Below, piece by piece: positions 1-5,043 of a stretch of 5,247 bases of DNA (positions within the stretch are counted from its first letter, which is position 1; every line of letters starts with the position of its first letter). A model generated the notes under the pieces. The model saw nothing but the letters and a program-made list of their open reading frames with translations, was not told the DNA's origin and made no database searches. Location: the NCBI GenBank assembly GCA_028276205.1, contig JAPYWU010000109.1, positions 1 through 5,247 of the forward strand, given 5' to 3'. Made by a program: the position numbers and the translations under genes. This DNA is from Dictyoglomaceae bacterium (GTDB lineage Bacteria > Dictyoglomota > Dictyoglomia > Dictyoglomales > Dictyoglomaceae).

Positions 1-398
1 ATATAATCATAGGGGTTAGTTTACATAAGAGAACAATTTGGAAACCTAAAAGGGAAATTCAAATAGATATTCCTTACCAACCCAACAATATTACAGAAAA
101 AATCACATATAAAATGACTCAGACCAAGCTCTTCAGGGAATTTCAACAAAGGTTAAACCCATTATTAAACCCCTCTTTATTTGAAGTCCTTATGCAAACC
201 ATAGATATTATGAATTATGAATTAGAAAATCAGAATCTCAAAAATGCAGATTTAGTTATCGTTCCTGAGGTACAAAATTTTGGAACTTTCGATTTTGATA
301 AAGCTTCTGATATCATAGCTTTAGGAGAAAAGGCTATGGAAGAAAACCTTTCCTCCTTAATGAAGCTTATAGAAAAGAAAAAATTTATATTCTTCTAA
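1..398 (+). CDS. Patatin-like phospholipase (RssA/NTE-type), C-terminal part, truncated by the window edge
   Basis: The reading frame is open from base 3 to a TAA at 396-398, giving about 131 visible residues. There is no stop upstream of the ATG at 114, so that ATG is internal and the gene starts outside the window. The visible start (IIIGVSL) matches the strand that follows the catalytic Asp-Gly motif in patatin-family hydrolases. The stretch LMQTIDIMNYELE and the block ADLVIVPEVQNFGTFDFDKA followed by IIALGEKA match the family's typical C-terminal pattern (helix, 'aDlvI.P', 'fDFdka..ii..Gy.a'). Family knowledge: these are Ser-Asp dyad lipid acyl hydrolases; the GxSxG nucleophile and the Asp would lie upstream and cannot be checked here. 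The Lys/Phe-rich tail (IEKKKFIFF) is short. The gene converges with the nitroreductase gene and their stop codons overlap. The family call is fairly firm; substrate is unknown. Confidence 0.8.
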   Translation, partial: IIIGVSLHKRTIWKPKREIQIDIPYQPNNITEKITYKMTQTKLFREFQQRLNPLLNPSLFEVLMQTIDIMNYELENQNLKNADLVIVPEVQNFGTFDFDKASDIIALGEKAMEENLSSLMKLIEKKKFIFF

Positions 399-407
399 TA
401 AATTTTT
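379..407. terminator. AT-only inverted repeat at the convergent gene ends, possible weak bidirectional terminator
   Basis: The arm aaaaatttat (379-388) is perfectly repeated in inverted form as ataaattttt (398-407) around a 9-base loop. It spans the end of both convergent genes, and the right arm begins at the last base of the plus-strand stop. A run of T follows on each strand as part of the stem itself. The position is right for a bidirectional terminator, but a stem with no G-C pair would be weak, especially in a thermophile. The repeat may simply reflect AT-rich composition. Confidence 0.25.
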
Positions 408-901
408 ACTATTTCATCTAAAGGAAGCCTTGGTCTTTGTGGTGGATCTTCAGCTGGATACCCTAAGGTCATAAGTTGTATTACCTCTGCTTCCTTAGGA
501 AGATTTAATACCTCTTTTACTTTATCCTGATAAAAAGATCCTATCCAACATGTTCCAAGACCTTCTTCTACTGCCTGAAGATGAATATGGGTCAAAGCTA
601 TAGCAACATCTATATAATGGGCAGGTACTCCACATCTCATCACATAATCTTTATCTAAAACATAAGCCACTATAACTATGGGAGCCTTTAACATAAAGGG
701 CTGATGAGGAGAAGCTTCTTTAACTAATCTTTCCTTCAAATTTTTGTCTTTTACAATAATAAATCTCCATTCTTGTCTATTCCTTGCTGAAGGAGCAAGT
801 CTTGCTGCCTCCATTATTCTTAGAAGTTTTTCCTCCTCTACATCTTTATCTAAATAATCTCTTATACTTCTTCTCTTCCTTATAGCTTCAAAAACATCCA
901 T
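395..901 (-). CDS. Nitroreductase-family FMN oxidoreductase
   Basis: A 168-residue protein of the compact nitroreductase family, which binds FMN as a homodimer and transfers electrons from NAD(P)H to nitro compounds, quinones, flavins or other acceptors. Visible motifs: RRSIRDY (10-16), the N-terminal FMN-phosphate contact region; SARNRQEW (37-45 region), the usual 'SA.N.Qpw' segment; GLGTCWIGSF (114-123), the typical 'G(L)GtcWig' segment; and LMTLGYPAEDPPQRPRLPLDEIV near the C-terminus, the family's 'lGyP.e.p..r.r..leeiv' ending. Length is normal for the short class. It is the last gene of the minus-strand operon: its ATG directly abuts the htpX stop (TAA-ATG, no gap), so its ribosome site lies inside htpX and translation is probably coupled. 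Its stop overlaps the convergent patatin gene by 4 bases. The physiological substrate cannot be inferred. Confidence 0.9.
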   Translation of the reverse strand: MDVFEAIRKRRSIRDYLDKDVEEEKLLRIMEAARLAPSARNRQEWRFIIVKDKNLKERLVKEASPHQPFMLKAPIVIVAYVLDKDYVMRCGVPAHYIDVAIALTHIHLQAVEEGLGTCWIGSFYQDKVKEVLNLPKEAEVIQLMTLGYPAEDPPQRPRLPLDEIVKIY

Positions 902-1831
902 TTATTTCACCCCCATAAGTTTCCATCTTTCTCCCATCATTCTCAATCTTTTTATCCTTTCTTCTATAGGCGGATGAGTACTAAAAAGATTATTTACATT
1001 ATATTTTTTGAGAGGATCAGCAATATATAAAGGGGCAGTAATATTATTCGCTCTCTTTATAGGATTTGGATCCTTAGCTATCTTTTCCAATGCAGAAGCA
1101 AGACCCTCAGGATACCTTGTAAGCATAGCTGCAGTAGCATCTGCCATGTACTCTCTTTGTCTTGATAAGGAAAACCTTAAAATTGTTGCCAATAAGGGAG
1201 CCAATAAAGCGATAATCAAAGATATAATACCTAAAAAATCTTGATCTTTATTTCTTCTTTTTTCTCCTGAATAGAAGGGTCCATAATAAAATGATCTTTT
1301 CAAACTATCACCAAGAATTACAATTAAACCCACCAATACAACTGCTATAGTTTGTAGTCTTACATCATAATTTTTTATATGTGATATCTCATGAGCAACT
1401 ACTCCCTCAAGCTCCAATCTATTCATCTTCTCTAAAAGACCAGTAGTTACAGCAATTGCACTATTTTTTGGATCCTTTCCAGTAGCAAAAGCATTGGGTG
1501 ATGAATCATTTATTACATAAATTTTAGGAGTAGGAATACCTGCAGCTATGCTTAAACCTTCAACAATATTTATAAGATAGGGATATTCTTCTTTTTTGGG
1601 TTCATATGCATCACTAATAGAAAGAATTAATTTATCACTATTTTTATACGCATAATAATTAACTGTTAGCGTAACTATTAAGGCTATAAATATTGCTATT
1701 TCTCCTAAATTAAAGAAATAGATTATAGAATAACATACAAAGAAAAGAAGAATAGATATAAGAAAGAATATTAGCCATGTCTTTCTCTTATTCTGTTCTA
1801 TAGCCTCATAAAAAGTATAAGTATTCTTCAT
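902..1831 (-). CDS. htpX: HtpX-like M48 zinc metalloprotease, integral membrane
   Basis: A 309-residue membrane protease of family M48B. HtpX degrades misfolded or damaged integral membrane proteins at the cytoplasmic face. Two hydrophobic segments are seen near residues 18-40 and 44-63. The zinc site is HEISH (147-151, HExxH) in VVAHEISHIKNYDVR. A third and fourth hydrophobic segment follow at about 160-175 and 199-219. The downstream SRQREYMAD block carries the third zinc ligand, Glu227. The segment SPNAFATGKDP (111-121) and the late FSTHPPIEERIKRL (283-296) are both standard for HtpX, so the catalytic domain is complete. The start at 1831 gives the usual short charged N-terminus before the first membrane helix. 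It lies 3 bases after the lemA stop, and no clear Shine-Dalgarno sequence is seen (upstream reads TTAGCTTTTAATAT), suggesting coupling by reinitiation. The LemA-HtpX pairing is common in bacteria. Confidence 0.95.
   Translation of the reverse strand: MKNTYTFYEAIEQNKRKTWLIFFLISILLFFVCYSIIYFFNLGEIAIFIALIVTLTVNYYAYKNSDKLILSISDAYEPKKEEYPYLINIVEGLSIAAGIPTPKIYVINDSSPNAFATGKDPKNSAIAVTTGLLEKMNRLELEGVVAHEISHIKNYDVRLQTIAVVLVGLIVILGDSLKRSFYYGPFYSGEKRRNKDQDFLGIISLIIALLAPLLATILRFSLSRQREYMADATAAMLTRYPEGLASALEKIAKDPNPIKRANNITAPLYIADPLKKYNVNNLFSTHPPIEERIKRLRMMGERWKLMGVK
907..914 (-). promoter_or_regulatory. Ribosome binding site for the nitroreductase gene, inside the end of htpX
   Basis: On the minus strand GGGGGTGA lies 5 bases before the ATG at 901 and can pair with the 16S 3' end over eight positions with one G-U pair. 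It is formed by the last codons of htpX (Gly-Val-Lys). It supports the ATG at 901 as the start, although htpX and the nitroreductase gene have no intergenic space. Confidence 0.7.
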
Positions 1832-1834
1832 ATA

Positions 1835-2386
1835 TTAAAAGCTAACTTTAACAGCTTTCCTTTCCTCTGGATTTTCCAGTTCAAAATATTCTTTGGGTTT
1901 AAATCCAAAAATATTTGCAATTATAGAATTTGGAAAAACTTGCAAAGATTGATTATAAATCATAACAATGTCATTATAAAATTGTCTTGCATAAGCAATT
2001 TTTTCTTCAATTCCACTCAATTCTTCTTGCAACATGAGAAAATTTTGATTTGCTTTTAAATCTGGATAATTCTCAACTATGGCAAATAGGGTTTTTAAAG
2101 CAGAAGTAAGTCCCTGATCTGCTTGAGCAATTTCTCCTGGAGTCTTTGCACTCATCATTTGCGCTCTATAAAGAGCAATTTTATCAAAGATTTCTTTTTC
2201 ATGAGCTGCATAACCTTTAACCGTTTCTACCAAATTTGGAATTAGATCATATCTTCTCTTTAATTGTACATCAATTTGAGCCCATGCATTTTCTACCCTA
2301 TTTCTCAAAACTACTAATCGGTTATATATGACAATAACAAAAAGAGCCAAAAATATTAGTATACCTAAAATGATTAAACCTAGCAT
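1835..2386 (-). CDS. lemA: LemA family membrane-anchored protein
   Basis: A 183-residue protein with the normal size and layout of the LemA family: a short N-terminal hydrophobic segment (about 2-20, LGLIILGILIFLALFVIVIY) followed by a helical domain on one side of the membrane. Diagnostic blocks are YNRLVVLRNRVENAW (21-35), the near-invariant RRYDLIPNLVETVKGYA (44-60), YPDLKANQNF (107-116), the EEKIAYARQFYND segment (127-139) and the ending FPNSIIANIFGFKPKEYFE (151-169). The biochemical role of LemA proteins is poorly defined. The frequent gene neighbour is an HtpX/M48 protease, as here, so a role as partner or scaffold of the protease in the membrane is a reasonable inference. The ATG is backed by a strong ribosome site. 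The gene lies 36 bases after ahcY and 3 bases before htpX in the same operon. Confidence 0.93.
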   Translation of the reverse strand: MLGLIILGILIFLALFVIVIYNRLVVLRNRVENAWAQIDVQLKRRYDLIPNLVETVKGYAAHEKEIFDKIALYRAQMMSAKTPGEIAQADQGLTSALKTLFAIVENYPDLKANQNFLMLQEELSGIEEKIAYARQFYNDIVMIYNQSLQVFPNSIIANIFGFKPKEYFELENPEERKAVKVSF

Positions 2387-2394
2387 TTTAAAAA

Positions 2395-2403
2395 CCTCCC
2401 CTC
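2395..2403 (-). promoter_or_regulatory. Strong ribosome binding site for lemA
   Basis: On the minus strand GAGGGGAGG ends 8 bases before the lemA ATG at 2386. It is the best Shine-Dalgarno sequence in the window and sits in the only real gap of the operon (2387-2422, 36 bases). The rest of that gap is A/T runs with no hairpin or clear promoter, so lemA appears to be translated independently but transcribed with ahcY. Confidence 0.75.
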
Positions 2404-2422
2404 AAAAATTTAAAAATCAAAA

Positions 2423-3664
2423 CTAATCCCAACTTTGAAGATATTTAATCTGTTCTTCTGTAAGAGTATCAATTTCTATATTTAAACTTTTGAGTTTTAA
2501 GTTTGCAACCTCTTTTTCTATCTCTTGAGGAACTTGAAGCACTTTTTTTGGTAAGCTTTTACCATGCTCAAGCAACCATTTCATTACTAAAAACTGAATC
2601 CCAAAAGAAAGATCCATTATCTCAACAGGGTGACCATCACCACCTACCAAATTCAAAAGCCTTCCTTCCGCTATTACATAAAGCCTTTTATTATTAGGAA
2701 GAATATATTCATGTATATTATCCCTTACCTCTTTTTTAGTAATTGCTAAGTCTTCCAAAGATTTCATATCTATCTCCACGTTGAAATGCCCTGCATTAGC
2801 TAATATGGCTCCATCCTTCATATTCAAAAAATGCTCCTTAGTTATCACTTTACAATTTCCTGTTGCTGTTATAAACACATCCCCTAATTCTACCGCTTTT
2901 GAAATTGGCATAACCTCAAAACCTTCCATATATGCTTCTAATGCCTTAATAGGATCAACTTCAGTTATAATCACTCTTCCCTTTAATCCTTGTATTTTAT
3001 GAGCTATACCCCTTCCAACCCATCCATATCCTGATATTACAAAAATTTTACCTGCAACTAATAAATTTGTATTTCTCATAAAGGAAGACAAAGCAGATTC
3101 ACCAGTACCAAACCTATTATCAAATAAAAATTTTGTCCTTGCATCATTTACTGCTACTATTGGAAAATCTAATCCCTTCTCTTTTTCAAGTGCCTTTGCC
3201 CTTATAACACCTGTTGTGGTTTCCTCTCCTACCCCTAATATTTTACTTTTTAAATGAGAAAATTCTTTATACAAAAGGGTCGTAAGATCAAAACCATCAT
3301 CAATTAAAAGATCAGGATCTTTGTTTAACACTTCTCTCAGATTGTTTATATAATCTTCTTCCGTTTCTCCTCTCCAAGCAAAAACTTCAACTCCTTCTTT
3401 TACCAGATAGGCCACTACATCATCTTGAGTAGATAAAGGATTACTTCCAGCACATACTACCCTTGCCCCACAATTTTTAAAAGAAAGAGCAAGTCTTGCA
3501 GTTTTTGCCTCTAAATGAATACACATCCCTATGGTGGTATTTTTAAAAATTTGGGAAGAAGAATATTCTTTCTCAAGAAGATTTACTACAGGCATAAACT
3601 GTCTTGCCCAATAAACTTTTCTTTCTCCATTTTTCCATAAGTTAATATCCTTAATCTTGCTCAT
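2423..3664 (-). CDS. ahcY: S-adenosylhomocysteine hydrolase, short Thermotoga/archaeal type (may be S-inosylhomocysteine hydrolase)
   Basis: A 413-residue NAD-dependent hydrolase that splits S-adenosylhomocysteine to adenosine and homocysteine, relieving product inhibition of methyltransferases. The residues line up with the human enzyme at a constant offset of 8 (comparison from memory): Asp123 in IDDGFDLT, EETTTG (147-152), Lys178 and Asp182 in NDARTKFLFDN, His293 in NAGHFNVEI, and His345 in GDGHPVEIMD. The Rossmann NAD site is GYGWVG (212-217) with Glu235 (ITEVDP) for the ribose. Three features mark the short thermophile/archaeal type: HLEAKT (50-55) instead of HMTVET, so Lys54 sits where Glu59 normally contacts the adenine; Thr187 in place of Cys195; and an end at YLQSWD without the usual C-terminal KPxxYRY arm that reaches the neighbouring subunit's NAD. 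Asp-Asp-Gly-Phe-Asp replaces the usual DDGGD. The start at 3664 lies 3 bases after the upstream gene's stop; its ribosome site is weak (AAGAGAT), so coupling is likely. Confidence 0.95.
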   Translation of the reverse strand: MSKIKDINLWKNGERKVYWARQFMPVVNLLEKEYSSSQIFKNTTIGMCIHLEAKTARLALSFKNCGARVVCAGSNPLSTQDDVVAYLVKEGVEVFAWRGETEEDYINNLREVLNKDPDLLIDDGFDLTTLLYKEFSHLKSKILGVGEETTTGVIRAKALEKEKGLDFPIVAVNDARTKFLFDNRFGTGESALSSFMRNTNLLVAGKIFVISGYGWVGRGIAHKIQGLKGRVIITEVDPIKALEAYMEGFEVMPISKAVELGDVFITATGNCKVITKEHFLNMKDGAILANAGHFNVEIDMKSLEDLAITKKEVRDNIHEYILPNNKRLYVIAEGRLLNLVGGDGHPVEIMDLSFGIQFLVMKWLLEHGKSLPKKVLQVPQEIEKEVANLKLKSLNIEIDTLTEEQIKYLQSWD

Positions 3665-3667
3665 GAT

Positions 3668-4267
3668 TTATCTCTTTTTCTCTTTTTGCATAGCTATAAA
3701 TTCTATTTCACTTTTTAATATTTGCAAAAAGAGATTATTTCCCACATTTCTATTTTCTTTCATATATTTTTCTATTCTTTCTCTCTCAAAGGATATCACC
3801 TTTAAGAAATCATCAACAGTAAATATGGGAAGCCCAAATTCATTTTCTTTCCTTTCTAATTTTGTTAGTTCTTCTTGTAAAATACTCTTTAGTTTTGTCC
3901 CGCGAGAAGATTTAGGATAAAGATTAGGAAGGTATAAATTCTTTTTACGAGTTTGATACTCCTTCTCAAGTAAACTTAAAACCTCTAAAAATTCTTCATC
4001 GGTAAAAGAGGGAAATTCTGATAAAAATTTATATACCAATTCTTCTAAGAATAAAAATAAATCCCATTGAAGTTTTGTAAAATCTGCAGGTTTTTCTTCC
4101 ACTCTCTCTATAGTGTGTATTTGAGCTTCTTTTAAATAGATACAATCTTGAGTACAATTTATCTCCTTTATACGCTTCGTGCCACAACACTCAGTACATA
4201 TAAAGGCATTAAGAGCTGGACATTTTCTTTTACCTTTTCTTCTTCCACATATAACACATATGCTCAT
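3668..4267 (-). CDS. Uncharacterised protein with an N-terminal eight-cysteine zinc-ribbon-like domain
   Basis: A 199-residue protein that I cannot assign to a named function. The N-terminus holds eight cysteines in about 40 residues: Cys4-x2-Cys7, Cys16, Cys24-x2-Cys27-Cys28, and Cys38-x3-Cys42. The motif ICTECCGTKR followed by 'INCTQDCIYL' resembles a recurring but unnamed bacterial Cys-rich domain (CxxCCGxKR...CxxxCxYL). The spacing would suit one or two zinc sites. The remaining 150 residues have no membrane segment and appear mostly helical and charged, with likely helices around 65-105 and 125-195 and a Lys/Arg-rich C-terminal end (MQKEKKR). The ATG at 4267 is forced: the in-frame codons before it are CTC and then a TAA stop, and any later start would lose the first CxxC. 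It is the first gene of the operon, 3 bases before ahcY, which suggests a function linked to methylation or SAH turnover only by context. Confidence 0.85.
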   Translation of the reverse strand: MSICVICGRRKGKRKCPALNAFICTECCGTKRIKEINCTQDCIYLKEAQIHTIERVEEKPADFTKLQWDLFLFLEELVYKFLSEFPSFTDEEFLEVLSLLEKEYQTRKKNLYLPNLYPKSSRGTKLKSILQEELTKLERKENEFGLPIFTVDDFLKVISFERERIEKYMKENRNVGNNLFLQILKSEIEFIAMQKEKKR

Positions 4268-4274
4268 GAGTTAA

Positions 4275-4283
4275 ATTATAGCA
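4275..4283 (-). promoter_or_regulatory. Extended -10 promoter of the minus-strand operon, implying a leaderless mRNA
   Basis: Read on the minus strand, TGCTATAAT occupies 4283-4275: a perfect TATAAT with the TGn extension. The region where a -35 box would lie (about 4297-4304) has no good match to TTGACA, as is usual for extended -10 promoters. Only 7 bases separate the hexamer from the ATG at 4267, so transcription should start at about 4267-4268, at or one base before the start codon. No Shine-Dalgarno sequence could be included in the transcript. Sequence match is direct; the start site is inferred. Confidence 0.65.
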
Positions 4284-4306
4284 TGAAGATTTTAAAATAA
4301 CATTAA

Positions 4307-4335
4307 TTGAATCCCCACAACTATGAATATATAAT
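4307..4335 (+). promoter_or_regulatory. Sigma-70/sigma-A type promoter of phoU
   Basis: TTGAAT (4307-4312) and a perfect TATAAT (4330-4335) are separated by the ideal 17 bases. The expected transcription start is near 4342, giving a leader of about 40 bases that contains the phoU ribosome site. The -35 box lies just beyond the -35 area of the divergent operon promoter, so the two polymerase footprints would overlap or touch. I saw no convincing Pho-box repeat in 4268-4380. Confidence 0.75.
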
Positions 4336-4366
4336 TACTCTATCAAAAACCAATAAATTTTTAAAA

Positions 4367-4372
4367 AGAGGA
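4367..4372 (+). promoter_or_regulatory. Ribosome binding site that supports the TTG start of phoU
   Basis: AGAGGA lies 8 bases before the TTG at 4381. No in-frame ATG exists close to this site; the first in-frame ATG is at codon 20, well inside the first PhoU helix, so the site decides in favour of TTG. Confidence 0.75.
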
Positions 4373-4380
4373 AATTAAAT

Positions 4381-5037
4381 TTGGAAAAGACTACCATTAC
4401 AAAAGAAATAGAAATCTTAAGAGAAAAACTTATACGTATGGGGAGCATTGTAGAAAAAATGCTCCATCAAACCATTGATTCTATAAGAAGAAGAGATCTA
4501 AAATTAGCCCAAGAAGTAATTGAAAAAGATAAGTTAGTAGATGACTATAACTGGAACATAGAAAATCAATGTATTAGTATTCTTTCTCATCACCAACCTG
4601 TGTCAAAAGATTTAAGAATAATAACCTCCACAATGAAAATTGTAAAAGATTTGGAAAGAATTGGTGATTACTCTGTTGATATTGCTAAATACGTCTCAAG
4701 CCTTCTTGAATACTCTTTTGAATTACCTATTTCCGATATTATATCCTTAGCCTCTTTCGTTGAAGAAATGACAAAAGAGACAATAAGGGCGTATTCAAAA
4801 CCAGACTTAAACAAATTAGAAAAATTATCAACATACTATAACCTTGTAAATCAAAAATATCAAGAAACATCAGATGAATTACTAAGTGAGATTTATAAAA
4901 ACCCTATACTTACCCAACAAATTATCCAATTAATAATGATCTCTCGTTATTTAGAACGCATCGCTGATCATATAACGAATGTTTTAGAGCTCATATTTTA
5001 TATAGAGACTGGAGAAAGAAAAGAATTACATGGATAA
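4381..5037 (+). CDS. phoU: PhoU family phosphate signalling/transport regulator
   Basis: A 218-residue all-helical protein made of two PhoU three-helix repeats, the normal length for the family. PhoU is a cytoplasmic, metal-binding peripheral protein that modulates the PstSCAB phosphate transporter and the PhoR kinase. The first repeat carries QPVSKDLRIITSTMKIVKD then LERIGDYSVDIA (Asp90, Glu92, Arg93, Asp96, Asp100); the second carries RYLERIADHITNVLE (Glu192, Arg193, Asp196, with Asn200 where the first repeat has Asp). These ExxxD-type clusters bind the metal ions in known structures. The N-terminal LREKLIRMGSIVEKML (13-28) is the standard first helix, which supports the TTG start at 4381 with its AGAGGA ribosome site. 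No pst or phoB/phoR genes are visible; the next gene begins 6 bases downstream. Regulation by phosphate is therefore expected from the family but not shown here. Confidence 0.93.
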   Translation: MEKTTITKEIEILREKLIRMGSIVEKMLHQTIDSIRRRDLKLAQEVIEKDKLVDDYNWNIENQCISILSHHQPVSKDLRIITSTMKIVKDLERIGDYSVDIAKYVSSLLEYSFELPISDIISLASFVEEMTKETIRAYSKPDLNKLEKLSTYYNLVNQKYQETSDELLSEIYKNPILTQQIIQLIMISRYLERIADHITNVLELIFYIETGERKELHG

Positions 5038-5043
5038 AGATAA

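Noticed and set aside
114..116. ATG at 114 as the start of a 94-residue gene
   Set aside because: The frame is open to the window edge and the upstream residues fit the patatin fold, so this Met is internal.
1008..1244. Plus-strand open frame of 78 codons opposite htpX
   Set aside because: It lies wholly inside the well-supported htpX gene, has no ribosome site and its translation resembles no family; it is an antisense shadow.
2387..2422. Separate promoter or terminator between ahcY and lemA
   Set aside because: Only A/T runs and the lemA ribosome site are seen; no hairpin followed by T's and no matched -35/-10 pair.
2503..3002. Two plus-strand open frames (2503-2697 and 2781-3002) opposite ahcY
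   Set aside because: Both are antisense to conserved ahcY motifs, including the NAD site and GHF segment, and lack start signals.
3657..3920. Plus-strand open frame of 87 codons opposite the Cys-rich gene, with hydrophobic Phe/Ser-rich content
   Set aside because: Phe/Ser-rich runs are the expected antisense reading of Lys/Glu-rich codons; no promoter or ribosome site supports it.
4268..4380. SAM or SAH riboswitch upstream of the ahcY operon
   Set aside because: The inferred transcript has no leader, and the region shows no paired-stem structure of the kind needed.
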